Shown piece by piece: positions 40,610 to 48,733 of a stretch of DNA of 48,733 nucleotides (its first letter is position 1; each line of letters opens with the position of its first letter). The notes beneath the pieces are model-generated. The model was not told the DNA's origin. It saw only the letters and a list, made by a program, of their open reading frames with translations, and did not search any database. The DNA lies in contig JAEVYX010000077.1 of the NCBI GenBank assembly GCA_023392515.1, forward strand, positions 1 to 48,733, read 5' to 3'. Made by a program: the position numbers and the translations under genes. The DNA comes from Bacillota bacterium. GTDB taxonomy: Bacteria; Bacillota; Clostridia; Christensenellales; Aristaeellaceae.

Positions 40610-41126
40610 ATTTTTTCAGTATATCCTTAATCCATCCCGCGATGCAATAGGGAAGTTGCTTTTTGCGTTTCATCGCCAGGGCTGCATCCAAAGCACCCTG
40701 ACGATAACGCAGATTTTCCGGCTGGCGGCGGACCGCTTCCCGATAGCTTTGGTGTGCTGTTTCATACTGGCGCATGGCCATAAGCAGCTGGCCCTGCAAA
40801 TAAAACCAATCGCTGTCCTTTGTTTCCGCCCTGCCCAGCTGCCTTAGCGCGCTTTCCAGGTTTCCCTGCTCCATCAGCTTGATGGCAAACCGCTTGGCCT
40901 CTTCCTGGGAGATGAGGTTGAATCCTACCCTTTTTTCGGAAGCAAGGCGCAATGCCTCCTCGTAAGCCAGGTTCAGCGCAATCAGTTGATCCTGAGCCCT
41001 TTTTTGCTCCTCCAAATCGGTAAACTGATCCGGGTGACAGCTTTTGACTTTCGCACGGTAGGCGACGCGCACCTGCTGAGCATCCGCATCACTTGTAATG
41101 CCCAGCACATCAAATGCGCTAGTCAA
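40608..41126 (-). CDS. J-domain protein with TPR-like repeats
   Basis: A 172-residue protein. Residues 1-60 form a J-domain with the HPD motif at 31-33 (KSCHPDQF), which stimulates DnaK-type ATPases. A helical tetratricopeptide-like part follows: AIKLMEQGNLESALRQLGRA, FYLQGQLLMAMRQYETAHQS and REAVRRQPENLRY. It lacks the glycine-rich and zinc domains of DnaJ, so it is a specialised co-chaperone. The start is probably the TTG at 41126 behind GGAGG; no ATG fits. It follows murA by 30 bases on the same strand and is probably co-transcribed with it. Confidence 0.85.
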   Translation of the reverse strand: MTSAFDVLGITSDADAQQVRVAYRAKVKSCHPDQFTDLEEQKRAQDQLIALNLAYEEALRLASEKRVGFNLISQEEAKRFAIKLMEQGNLESALRQLGRAETKDSDWFYLQGQLLMAMRQYETAHQSYREAVRRQPENLRYRQGALDAALAMKRKKQLPYCIAGWIKDILKK

Positions 41127-41156
41127 ATATCCATCCCCTCCTCCCGGCTGCGTCCA

Positions 41157-42422
41157 CTATATTTTTTCCCGGCGGATATCAGCACCTAAATCACGCAGCT
41201 TTTTTTCGATATGCTCATACCCTCGGTCAATATAACCGGGTTCATAAATTTCTGTAAGGCCTTTGGCCATCAACCCGGCTACCACCAAGGCAGCTCCGGC
41301 CCTTAAGTCCGTAGTGGTTACCGGCGCACCAAAAAGCTGCGGAACGCCCTCGATAAGTGCCGTGCGATCCACCACCCGGACCCTTGCGCCCATTCGGCGC
41401 ATCTCATCCAGATGCTTAAAGCGCTGATCAAAAATTGTTTCCGTAACAATGCTTGTGCCATTGGCCGTGGTGAGCAAAGCAGACATGGGCTGCTGCAAAT
41501 CCGTCGGGAAGCCGGGATATACCTGGGTTTTGATATTGACTGCACGGTGGGGGCTCATGGTGCGCACACGGATCGCGTCATCACTGTCGGTTACCCGCAC
41601 CCCCATTTCCAGAAGCTTAGCAGACAGCGCCTCCATATGGGTAGGAATGCAGCCTCGAATGACAACATCCCCTCGGGTAGCGGCAGCCGCAATCATCAAA
41701 GTACCTGTTTCAATCTGATCGGGGATAACCGTATAAGAACAGCCATGAAGCTTTTCCACACCCCGGATGCGGATGATATCCGTACCGGCGCCCTTTATCC
41801 TCGCGCCCATGCTGTTTAAGAAGTTTGCCAAGTCTACAATATGCGGCTCCTTGGCTGCATTATAAATAATGGTCGTACCCGACGCCTTCACAGAAGCGAG
41901 CATGACGTTGATCGTACCGCCTACCGTCACCAAATCAAAAAACACGTCAGTTCCTATAAGCTTTTGACTTTGGGCGTAGACCATACCACCCTTTTCTTCA
42001 ATTTGCGCACCCAACGCACTAAGGCCTTTAATATGTTGGTCAATTGGGCGGCTGCCTATTTCGCAGCCCCCCGGATAAGCGACCTCCGCTTTCCCACCCC
42101 GGCCAAGAAGTGCGCCCAGCAGATAATAGCTGGCCCGAAGCCTTTGGGTATATCGGAAGGATACACGTATCCCTTCCGCAGAGCGGGGATCCACCGTCAT
42201 AAATCTGCCTGGCTCGTAGGTTACCTTGGCACCCAACGCCCGAAGAATTCCGCAAAGGGCATTCACATCTTCAATGTCCGGCAGGTTTTCAATCATGCAG
42301 GGTTCATCGCTTAGCAAAATCGCTGGAATTACTGCTACCGACGTATTTTTCCCACCGCTTACCCGGATTTCTCCCGTCAGCGGAATCCCGCCGGTTATCA
42401 GCATTTTTTCTGTATCTGCCAT
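41157..42422 (-). CDS. murA: UDP-N-acetylglucosamine 1-carboxyvinyltransferase
   Basis: A protein of about 421 residues that transfers enolpyruvate from PEP to UDP-GlcNAc in the first step of peptidoglycan synthesis. The catalytic K25-N26 (SGGKNTS), the flexible-loop cysteine C120 (PGGCEIGSRP) and TDLRAGAALVVAG near the C-terminus identify it. The loop cysteine means fosfomycin sensitivity is expected. The start is unclear: the reading frame stays open to 42554, past the probable transcription start near 42537. The strongest ribosome site (GGAGGTGAT, 42450-42442) lies five bases before a CTG at 42440 and 23 bases before the ATG at 42422. The listed ATG gives the family length; a CTG start would add six residues. 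Confidence 0.9.
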   Translation of the reverse strand: MADTEKMLITGGIPLTGEIRVSGGKNTSVAVIPAILLSDEPCMIENLPDIEDVNALCGILRALGAKVTYEPGRFMTVDPRSAEGIRVSFRYTQRLRASYYLLGALLGRGGKAEVAYPGGCEIGSRPIDQHIKGLSALGAQIEEKGGMVYAQSQKLIGTDVFFDLVTVGGTINVMLASVKASGTTIIYNAAKEPHIVDLANFLNSMGARIKGAGTDIIRIRGVEKLHGCSYTVIPDQIETGTLMIAAAATRGDVVIRGCIPTHMEALSAKLLEMGVRVTDSDDAIRVRTMSPHRAVNIKTQVYPGFPTDLQQPMSALLTTANGTSIVTETIFDQRFKHLDEMRRMGARVRVVDRTALIEGVPQLFGAPVTTTDLRAGAALVVAGLMAKGLTEIYEPGYIDRGYEHIEKKLRDLGADIRREKI

Positions 42423-42543
42423 ATCACTGGCCGAAGCCAGGATCACCTCCTCAGCGCTTGCCGATGCAACCTTATTCGTCATGCTGCCCGTTTTCAACAT
42501 GACAAATGTACCCTGCACTGTCTTTTCACAGCACATTAAATCC

Positions 42544-42572
42544 ATTATACACACAGCGCTCAGAATTTACAA
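42544..42572 (-). promoter_or_regulatory. Promoter of murA
   Basis: TTGTAA (42572-42567), 17 bases and TATAAT (42549-42544) on the minus strand give a start near 42537. This excludes use of the most upstream in-frame start codons of murA. Confidence 0.75.
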
Positions 42573-42612
42573 GATATCATCATGAAAGCCTTGCTTTTAG
42601 CGCCTTGTTTCC

Positions 42613-42642
42613 TTGACAGTACTTCCGAAAAAATGGTATACT
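42613..42642 (+). promoter_or_regulatory. Promoter of the DUF3048 gene
   Basis: TTGACA (42613-42618), an 18-base spacer and TATACT (42637-42642) preceded by TGG (extended -10). The start would be near 42649, leaving a leader of about 100 bases. Confidence 0.75.
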
Positions 42643-42751
42643 TCATACGTTTGCAGACATTTATGTCTATTATTTACAGCCAGATTATTAACTCGCCGGG
42701 CAGTCACGTGAGATTGCCTGTAATAACAATCACGAGGAGGCATTTTCTACA

Positions 42752-43846
42752 ATGAAAAGATTCCTGAGTGTGCTTATGGCATTGGTTCTGCTAATGGGCA
42801 TGGCACAAATGGCGTCCGCAGGTGCAATCAGCACGATTATCCAGGATGAGGAAGACCGCAAGATTGCAGTAAAAGGGAAGGGCTCTGATGGCAATTTCCC
42901 CACCAACCCCGAAATTGCCGGGCAAAGCCCCACCACCGGACTTTCCTGGAACGGCAGATATATGCCGATGATTGTCCAGATCGACAATGCGGACGGCGGT
43001 ATCGGAAACCGGGCTCCCTGGGGTGCCTCCTCTGCGGATATCATTTATGAAACGCCTTTGCATAGCAATGGTTCCACGCGTCTTTCATTTTTGTTCAGCG
43101 ATATCGTTCCCGAAAGCGTAGGCCCTGTCCGTTCCGCCCGTGTCGGTCATGTGGAATTGCGGGAAGAGTGGGATGCCGGATTCCTGTACTATGGCGGTCA
43201 GGAATACAAAGGCACAAACATCAATGATCTTTTTAAGCAGACCGGCGCCAACAAAAAGGGTGTGCTGTTCAGCGGCATGGTAGGCTCAAGCAAGCCTTGG
43301 AAGCAGTATTATACCAGGGTAAAAGGCCTGGCCGGCCCCCACAATGTGGATGCTAATGTAAAAGCCATGCAGGATTTGATTCCGGCAGATTTTACGCCTC
43401 CCTCCCGCCCGTACCTTTTTACTGATGAACTGCCCAGCATGGGGGATTTCGCATCGAACATCGCCATACAGAACAGCAACGAAGCTTATGCCTCCAGCTT
43501 CCAGTATGACGCGACAGCCAATGTATACCTGCGTTATGTTAACAATGAGCCCTATATTGATAAAAACACGCAGGAACAGCTCTCCTTCTCCAACCTGATC
43601 ATTCAGCGCACGGAGTTAACCTTCTACAACGGCGGACACGACCGTCCCCTTACAGTCAATATTGGTTCCGGCAATGCGGATATCTTCATCGGCGGCCGTT
43701 ACATTCCCGGCTACTGGGTGCGTACCGGTATGAACCAACGGACTGTGTTCTTTGACCAGGAAGGAAATGAACTGCAGCTGCAGCGCGGCAAAACCTTCAT
43801 CAGCGTATTGGATAACAGCGTACCAGTATCCTACACCGCTGAATAA
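42752..43846 (+). CDS. Secreted DUF3048 (YerB-like) protein
   Basis: A 364-residue exported protein. The signal peptide is about 1-23 (MKRFLSVLMALVLLMGMAQM, then ASA) with no lipobox cysteine, although YerB of Bacillus is a lipoprotein. The DUF3048 core shows MIVQIDNADGGIGNRAPWG, SADIIYETPLHSNGSTRLS and VGPVRSARVGHVELRE. The C-terminal region (GNADIFIGGRYIPGYW) belongs to the same family. The function is unknown but probably acts at the cell envelope. The ATG at 42752 has GAGGAGG eleven bases upstream. It is monocistronic, with its own promoter and terminator. Confidence 0.87.
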   Translation: MKRFLSVLMALVLLMGMAQMASAGAISTIIQDEEDRKIAVKGKGSDGNFPTNPEIAGQSPTTGLSWNGRYMPMIVQIDNADGGIGNRAPWGASSADIIYETPLHSNGSTRLSFLFSDIVPESVGPVRSARVGHVELREEWDAGFLYYGGQEYKGTNINDLFKQTGANKKGVLFSGMVGSSKPWKQYYTRVKGLAGPHNVDANVKAMQDLIPADFTPPSRPYLFTDELPSMGDFASNIAIQNSNEAYASSFQYDATANVYLRYVNNEPYIDKNTQEQLSFSNLIIQRTELTFYNGGHDRPLTVNIGSGNADIFIGGRYIPGYWVRTGMNQRTVFFDQEGNELQLQRGKTFISVLDNSVPVSYTAE

Positions 43847-43867
43847 TAATAAGTATAGTATTGTTTA

Positions 43868-43896
43868 AGGGCTGCTCTCAAATTGGGAGCAGCCCT
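43868..43896 (+). terminator. Probable terminator of the DUF3048 gene
   Basis: AGGGCTGCTC (43868-43877) pairs with GAGCAGCCCT (43887-43896), and U-G and C-G pairs extend the stem to 12 bp. The tail CGCTTTATATAC is only moderately U-rich. Confidence 0.7.
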
Positions 43897-43947
43897 CGCT
43901 TTATATACTAGAGAACCGTAATGGCGCATTCATGTTCAGACATCGCA

Positions 43948-45333
43948 CTACTCTTCGGAAATTCCTTCCGCCATCGTCGCAAGAATGCCGCTTTCGGACA
44001 GCCAGTCAACTGCACCATTGATAAACCCGGCAGGCAGCTGCAGTACAATGGGAAGGGCTGTACGGAGAATGGAAACCTTGGATTTTGATAGGAAGTCTTT
44101 TAGCGTCTGATCGTTGGCGCAGAAGAAATTGAAAGCGTCCCCGTTTGCATTGACCTCAAACGCCTCAAAAACCTCAGTGGATGGCTTCCAGGAAAAACGG
44201 CCTGTCATGGTAAGCGCGGTCTTATCCGTGTCAGGGTTTTCCCATGTAAGAACTGTCTCCATCCATGATTCCGAATCACGATTATCCCAGGATAGGTTAA
44301 GGTTTACGGTTTCCTCAAAGCCAATCATTTCTCCGCCGATATGTACGGTGGCTGTGCCTGTTCCTTGCTGCCTCTTACCATCAGGCAGGTTTTCACCGGT
44401 AAATGAAAGGTAGGCATAAGGCTCATCCTCAACCGAAACCATTCCCTGAATGTTAAGGTCAATCCCTTCCTCATTCTGCGTTTGAACAGCATTCATGGTG
44501 AATTGGTAACCTTCCCAGGCCGGCAGCGTCACCTGCCAGTTGGTCTCATCCTTTAAACAACTGTAGGAATAGACGACATCTTCTCCCAAGGTCCAAGTTT
44601 CGCCTTCCTCCGTTTGTTCGATTTCCAATCCGCCGTTTTCCGTACAGCCTTCCACCCATTCAGGCAAGGCTGAGAGAAAATATAAAGCAGTCTCATCTTC
44701 ACCAAAATGTTGCAGCAATCCCTTAAGCCAGAAGGAAAGCACCTCATTTTCTGATGAGCTTTGCGAAAACTGCTGGGCCATCTGGATGCACTCTTCCGGA
44801 GAGTAGCTGCGGCTTCCCTCACCCGCAAAAAGACTTTCCCACTCTTGCCTTAAGGGAAGGTAGGCGTGGCAGTAGGAGTAGGGATCGGTAACAACCCCAA
44901 TATACTGAAAAGGGATACCAAAGTAATAATAGTATTTCAATAATACAGGAATATAGCTGGACATGGTAAGCACTACCGGCTCTTCCCCAAAGAGGTTTGT
45001 AGATAGATCCAGGTTCTCGGGGGTTCCCTGCAGGTGAAGCGTAACAACAGGATCGCTGTTTATAATCATCCCGGCATCGGCCTTTATCTGCCGTCCCAAT
45101 ACGGTTGCTTGGCCTTCAAGCTTTAAAGTATCCAGCAATTTCGCCAAATCCCGCATAAAACGGCTGGGTTTTTCAGACATTGCTTCAGAGTTTAAAGATG
45201 CGCTCAGAGAAAAGTCAATATCCAACGGCTGGCCGGCTTGAGGAGCCTCTTGTGCAAAGGAACTGCATACAGGAGTAAAAATAATAAGTAAAGCGCAAAG
45301 CAAGGAAAGCCATTTCCTTTTTAGATCAATCAT
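43948..45333 (-). CDS. Secreted protein of unknown function
   Basis: A 461-residue protein I do not recognise. A signal sequence is clear (MIDLKRKWLSLLCALLIIFT, cleavage near SSFAQ). The mature chain is acidic, tryptophan-containing and rich in predicted beta-strands, with repeated short patterns such as LDLSTNLFGEEPVVLTM and LNLSWDNRDSESWM, which suggests a large beta-sandwich or lipid-/glycan-binding scaffold. There is no LPxTG motif or membrane anchor. The ATG at 45333 has AGAGAGG nine bases upstream. It begins 29 bases after the sortase gene and is very likely co-transcribed with it, so a cell-surface role is inferred. Confidence 0.75.
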   Translation of the reverse strand: MIDLKRKWLSLLCALLIIFTPVCSSFAQEAPQAGQPLDIDFSLSASLNSEAMSEKPSRFMRDLAKLLDTLKLEGQATVLGRQIKADAGMIINSDPVVTLHLQGTPENLDLSTNLFGEEPVVLTMSSYIPVLLKYYYYFGIPFQYIGVVTDPYSYCHAYLPLRQEWESLFAGEGSRSYSPEECIQMAQQFSQSSSENEVLSFWLKGLLQHFGEDETALYFLSALPEWVEGCTENGGLEIEQTEEGETWTLGEDVVYSYSCLKDETNWQVTLPAWEGYQFTMNAVQTQNEEGIDLNIQGMVSVEDEPYAYLSFTGENLPDGKRQQGTGTATVHIGGEMIGFEETVNLNLSWDNRDSESWMETVLTWENPDTDKTALTMTGRFSWKPSTEVFEAFEVNANGDAFNFFCANDQTLKDFLSKSKVSILRTALPIVLQLPAGFINGAVDWLSESGILATMAEGISEE

Positions 45334-45362
45334 AACCGGTAGCCTCTCTTCCATGCCGGAGT

Positions 45363-46682
45363 TTAGTTTTCGTTGCCTGCCACGGCAATCAACTTTGCCC
45401 GAACTACAATGCGCCGCCCATTTCCGACGCCTTGGTATGCCTCACAGGACAGCAGTGTTAAAGCAGGATAATCCGTCCCATATGTAACGGACCAGTCGTC
45501 CTTTTCTATCACGAACACCTTCGTTACCTCATATTGGAAAGATCCAAGGTGGGAAGTATGCAAGTAAATCGTATCCCCGGCGGATAATTTGTCCAACTTC
45601 CGAAAGAAATCCCTAGTGCCGGTCCGGTGGCCGCTTATGCATATATTTCCGATGGTGTTAGGCTCCGGCGCTCTGGGAAACATTGCCACGCCGCTACGCA
45701 TATTCTTATACATGACATTGAATGTACCGGAGCGATAACATGCCACTTTGACTTTTATATCCGGTATCTCCAATAGATAAGACCGCTTTACGCCATTTTG
45801 ATCCATATCAATGGGATCATATTGGGCTGTATTCTCAGGAGATTGTTCCTGCGCTGCCCTATTCACAATCGCCTCGTGCAGGGCCAGTGACGACTGGAAA
45901 TCATCCTCCGGCAGATGTAAGGCCATCATACGCATATAAGAAGCTAAAGTATCCAATTGAGTTGTTAATTGGCGCTGACTTAAATCCATGTATGTTTCAT
46001 CCATTGCCATGTTTAGCAACCGAGATGCCAGGTCCTCCACTTGTTTGAGCAAACCTTCCAATTCTGCCAGGGTAGTATAAATCAATTCCCTGGCTGCAGT
46101 AATTGTTTTATCACCCCTGGATAGTCCATCTTGAACTGTCTGATCGTTAAGGGACGCCAATTGCTCCGTATCGGTAATGGGCTGCACCGCCGTAAGCAAA
46201 AAGAAGGTATTCTCCACCTGCTTGCGGGCTGAAGCCAGCGCTTCCATCACTTGTGTCACATCTGCTTCCCGCGATTCGTGAAGCGCTTGCGCCCCACGAT
46301 TCAGCGCCTCCCGCATGGAAGATGGTTCTTCTTCCTCCGCGCGGGCTTCCGCTATACCATAAAGGAAACCGGAAGGCTCTCCCACAATGCCCAGCTCCTC
46401 CAGAAGATCCGGTACATCTCCCGCCTGCTGCATTTCTTCGGGAGTAAATATGGGCGTCTCTCCTTTTTCCATCGTTGCATAGTCCACAGGCTGATATTTA
46501 TCCGCTTTAGGAATCTGCATTTCAGCTTCCAGCTCTGCGGCTACCCTTTCCGCATGAATGTAATTAATTTTCTGCCAGACAAGGGGTATGGAAACTGCCA
46601 ACACACCAATCACAATAAAAGTGACCGCCAGCGTAAGCACCCAATTTCTTTGTGTGTGCTTATTCTCCTTTTGCTTTTGCAT
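45363..46682 (-). CDS. Sortase with a long N-terminal helical region
   Basis: A 439-residue membrane-anchored transpeptidase. A membrane helix (about 14-35, WVLTLAVTFIVIGVLAVSIP) is followed by an exceptionally long, mostly helical region (about 40-300) rich in Glu and Gln, probably coiled coil. The catalytic sortase domain comes at the end: H352 (CISGHRTG), C413 (TLLSCEAY) and R424 (NGRRIVVR). Usual sortases have 200-280 residues, so the insert is the odd feature. The ATG at 46682 has AGGAGG upstream; earlier in-frame codons would lie before the probable transcription start near 46734. An LPVTG surface protein is encoded next to it and is the obvious substrate. Confidence 0.9.
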   Translation of the reverse strand: MQKQKENKHTQRNWVLTLAVTFIVIGVLAVSIPLVWQKINYIHAERVAAELEAEMQIPKADKYQPVDYATMEKGETPIFTPEEMQQAGDVPDLLEELGIVGEPSGFLYGIAEARAEEEEPSSMREALNRGAQALHESREADVTQVMEALASARKQVENTFFLLTAVQPITDTEQLASLNDQTVQDGLSRGDKTITAARELIYTTLAELEGLLKQVEDLASRLLNMAMDETYMDLSQRQLTTQLDTLASYMRMMALHLPEDDFQSSLALHEAIVNRAAQEQSPENTAQYDPIDMDQNGVKRSYLLEIPDIKVKVACYRSGTFNVMYKNMRSGVAMFPRAPEPNTIGNICISGHRTGTRDFFRKLDKLSAGDTIYLHTSHLGSFQYEVTKVFVIEKDDWSVTYGTDYPALTLLSCEAYQGVGNGRRIVVRAKLIAVAGNEN

Positions 46683-46740
46683 TACATTGCCTCCTGCCCT
46701 GGTATACACTTCAGATACTTGGATGGCAAAACACAAAGAC

Positions 46741-46749
46741 ATTATACCA
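46741..46749 (-). promoter_or_regulatory. Extended -10 promoter of the sortase operon
   Basis: TGGTATAAT on the minus strand fits TGnTATAAT, with TTTCCA as a weak -35 at 17 bases. The start would be near 46734, about 50 bases before the sortase ATG, so sortase can be expressed separately from the surface protein. Confidence 0.55.
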
Positions 46750-46865
46750 TACCCATATCCGATTGGAAATGCATATTTGTCTGTAGTAGCCGTCTGCAAC
46801 ATCGCTTAAGCCGGCTTACTCAACAATCGTGCATATTATAAAAATAGTTGCCATTTGATGAGCGA

Positions 46866-46893
46866 GGGGCAGTTCTGCCATCAGAACTGCCCC
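46866..46893 (-). other. Stem-loop after the LPVTG protein gene, probable terminator
   Basis: GGGGCAGTTCTG and CAGAACTGCCCC form a perfect 12-bp stem with a four-base loop, 23 bases after the stop codon. No U-tract follows on the minus strand, so it may be a partial terminator with read-through to the sortase gene. Confidence 0.65.
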
Positions 46894-46915
46894 AGGAATT
46901 TGTGTTTACGCACCA

Positions 46916-48733
46916 CTATTTGGTTATTCGCTGTCCTCTGCGACTCTTGAGCAGGAGCAGTACGCCCGCCAGCAGGAGCATGCCTCCAAAGGGTACCAAT
47001 AGCATCATCCACTCACCGGTCACAGGCAAAACTTGTGTCTGCAGAATTTGCACCGTCGCATTATTCGTATCCTTATATTCTTCTTGCCAATCGGTGCGAT
47101 ACTGAGCAATGTTGTACACCGTGATGGGGAATATAGTGCCTGCGGCAACCGGGCGGCTATGCACCAGCACGGCATATGCAGTAACGCTGGGGGTAATCGT
47201 GCCGTCCGCTTCTACAGTAGCTGCAGGAAGTTCAATTACTGCCTCCACTCTGGATTCGTTCGTTACGATATCCGTAACTGCCCTCTGAGACACCAGGAAG
47301 TCTCTGCTTTCCGCCGTACCGGCATTCCTTACATCATAGACGAATCCATACCATTCGATCTGCGGATCAAACCTATCCACGAAGTTTACTGTCACCGGAG
47401 CCAAATTGGTATTGGTCAGGCTATACATGTAAGCCCAAGTGGAACCATAGTAGACTTGCTCCGGATACCCGTATTTCTCCACAAGGACATCAATTGTCAC
47501 AGTCGTTGTGGCCGGGTTGGAGGGGGTTTGCTCTCCACCCTCCGGGGTAAGCGTTGCAGTATTGATAATATCTCTGGTATCCATGCCAACCAGTGCATTG
47601 ACCGTTGTTATGAAGGTGAGATTGACTACCGCAGGAGTAATGATGCCATCATCTGCAATTGTTGCCGCAGGCATTCTGAATGCCCAAGACAGCAGTTGCG
47701 GATTCACAGCATCCTGCACCTCACCAAATCCTGTGGTTTCAAATGCATTGAAGGCGATACCATCTTCCAATAGGTCGGTCACCATTACGTCGTACGCAAT
47801 AGGCGTGTCATTTGTAACGGTTATGGTGTACCTTAGCTGATCACCCGGGAAGGACTCAGCTTTGTCCACTGCCTTAGCTATGGTCAATGCAGGATCAATC
47901 GCCGCGTTCAGCACTTGCACATCGAATGCCTGGGTTTCACCGGTCAGCTCCAGTGTAAAGGAAAGCTCATCCATCTCTTCTCCTTCCGGACGCTGGGTGA
48001 TTACATTGGCTGCTCCTGCGTAGAACCATGTGTCATACGCAATTCCCGGTGCCTGCACGCTTGTTGTACCATTGCTGCGCAGAATTTCCTCTGTCACGCT
48101 ATAGGTTTCGCCATGCAGCGCTAACGCCTGTAAGGTCGATTCGGCAGCATCGCTTTCCAGCGTCTGCATAAGCGTGAAGGGTACCGTGCTGCTTGTAAAG
48201 TCTGCCGAAGTCAGCTTCTTCACATAGGTTACGGTTTCTATACTTGCCGTACCGTCTTCATTCGTTCCGGTGACGAAGGGTCCGGTCACCTTGATCACGA
48301 AGGTGTCGCTGTCATCCATGGTCCCAAGCAGCGTCTTTTGCATTCTGATGGTTCCGGTCAGGGTATTGGTGATAAATTCTATCTCGTCGTTTACTTCGAT
48401 TGTGGCAGCGTACCCGCTGACCTCATCTTCTGCTATACGGTAGGTGACCGGCGTGAAGACGCCTTCTACCAATTCGTATAGTGGCAGGTTTTCAAAAGTA
48501 AAGGTCCAGCCTTCGGCCTGAGTCAGTTCTTTGGACCTGTAAGGCGTTATATCTTCCTGTGCGTCGCCTACTGTCCTATACACATTCACCATGATGCTTT
48601 GAGGCCGGCTGGGATCTTCTTCACCACCGTCTACCCAAACTTTTTCTACGGGGATGTTTGTCACCAGTGTGTTGGTAATGAGCTCAATTCCGTCATCGGT
48701 CCTTATGATGCCCGTGATATACCCGTCTACTGC
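46916..48733 (-). CDS. LPVTG-anchored cell-surface protein with Cna_B-type and DUF11-like repeats (partial)
   Basis: The reading frame is open to the window edge, so the N-terminus is missing; 605 residues are visible. Upstream repeats end in ELITNT or FITNT and begin with VEKVWVDGG or IRMQKTLLG, the pattern of Cna_B-type collagen-adhesin domains. They are followed by DUF11-like repeats (LTIAKAVDKAESFPGDQLRY, YTITVTNDT, VMVTDLLEDG). The C-terminal sorting signal is complete: LPVTGE, a hydrophobic helix and the basic tail KSRRGQR. The protein should be covalently attached to peptidoglycan by the adjacent sortase and may act as an adhesin or shaft. Its stop codon at 46916 is 233 bases before the sortase start. 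Confidence 0.9.
   Translation of the reverse strand, partial: AVDGYITGIIRTDDGIELITNTLVTNIPVEKVWVDGGEEDPSRPQSIMVNVYRTVGDAQEDITPYRSKELTQAEGWTFTFENLPLYELVEGVFTPVTYRIAEDEVSGYAATIEVNDEIEFITNTLTGTIRMQKTLLGTMDDSDTFVIKVTGPFVTGTNEDGTASIETVTYVKKLTSADFTSSTVPFTLMQTLESDAAESTLQALALHGETYSVTEEILRSNGTTSVQAPGIAYDTWFYAGAANVITQRPEGEEMDELSFTLELTGETQAFDVQVLNAAIDPALTIAKAVDKAESFPGDQLRYTITVTNDTPIAYDVMVTDLLEDGIAFNAFETTGFGEVQDAVNPQLLSWAFRMPAATIADDGIITPAVVNLTFITTVNALVGMDTRDIINTATLTPEGGEQTPSNPATTTVTIDVLVEKYGYPEQVYYGSTWAYMYSLTNTNLAPVTVNFVDRFDPQIEWYGFVYDVRNAGTAESRDFLVSQRAVTDIVTNESRVEAVIELPAATVEADGTITPSVTAYAVLVHSRPVAAGTIFPITVYNIAQYRTDWQEEYKDTNNATVQILQTQVLPVTGEWMMLLVPFGGMLLLAGVLLLLKSRRGQRITK

Noticed and set aside
41157..42422. 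Fosfomycin resistance through an altered MurA loop
   Set aside because: The loop cysteine is present in PGGCEIGSRP, so the enzyme is expected to be of the sensitive type.
1..48733. Mobile elements, CRISPR arrays, tRNA or rRNA genes
   Set aside because: No transposase or integrase product, no regularly spaced repeats and no tRNA-like cloverleaf were seen on either strand by reading.

Overview
The window looks like a chromosomal segment of a Bacillota bacterium, most likely a carbohydrate-fermenting Clostridia member. The evidence is strong AGGAGG-type ribosome binding sites, near-consensus housekeeping promoters, several sugar ABC importers encoded without their own ATPase, a YesL protein, an LPVTG sortase substrate, and GtrA, DUF3783 and DUF3048 proteins. 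No 16S rRNA, tRNA, IS element, integrase, phage gene or CRISPR array was seen, so the placement rests on gene families alone.

Positions 1-34 kb form an accessory carbohydrate-uptake region with three ABC importer operons. Operon 1 (7452 down to 1296, minus strand) encodes two permeases, a UgpB-like binding protein, a xylose-isomerase-like TIM-barrel protein and an FAD oxidoreductase with a discoidin-like tail. It is read divergently from a LacI regulator fused to an entire extracellular-type solute-binding domain, which is followed by a second FAD oxidoreductase and a nucleotidyltransferase. Operon 2 (about 22608 down to 12467, minus strand) encodes an MsmX/UgpC-type ATPase, two permeases, a UgpB-like binding protein, YesL, a DeoR regulator, a GatD-like zinc dehydrogenase, a ribulokinase-type FGGY kinase and a phosphodiesterase/phosphatase. 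It is divergent from sn-glycerol-1-phosphate dehydrogenase (AraM type) and a pentulose/hexulose-phosphate 3-epimerase. Operon 3 (about 31.4 kb down to 25052, minus strand) encodes LplB/LplC-like permeases, an LplA-like binding protein and a 969-residue protein with two FAD modules and a helical C-terminus. A membrane-bound AraC-type sensor-regulator lies upstream.

Positions 34-48.7 kb are more housekeeping in character: three tandem M42 metallopeptidases, a GT-C-like membrane glycosyltransferase with a 72-residue protein and GtrA, a DUF3783 protein, MurA with a J-domain protein, a DUF3048 protein, and a cell-surface cluster of LPVTG adhesin-like protein, sortase and unknown secreted protein. 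The surface protein runs off the right end of the window.

The genes suggest two metabolic themes, both inferred. First, FAD flavoproteins are linked to imported sugars or glycosides: four FAD-binding modules in three genes, all beside ABC importers or their regulator. Second, operon 2 with its divergent pair could take up and catabolise a polyol phosphodiester: phosphodiesterase, polyol dehydrogenase, pentulokinase, ketose-phosphate epimerase and glycerol-1-phosphate dehydrogenase would together return carbon to DHAP and the pentose phosphate pathway. The ATPase in operon 2 is the only one visible for three importers and may serve all of them.
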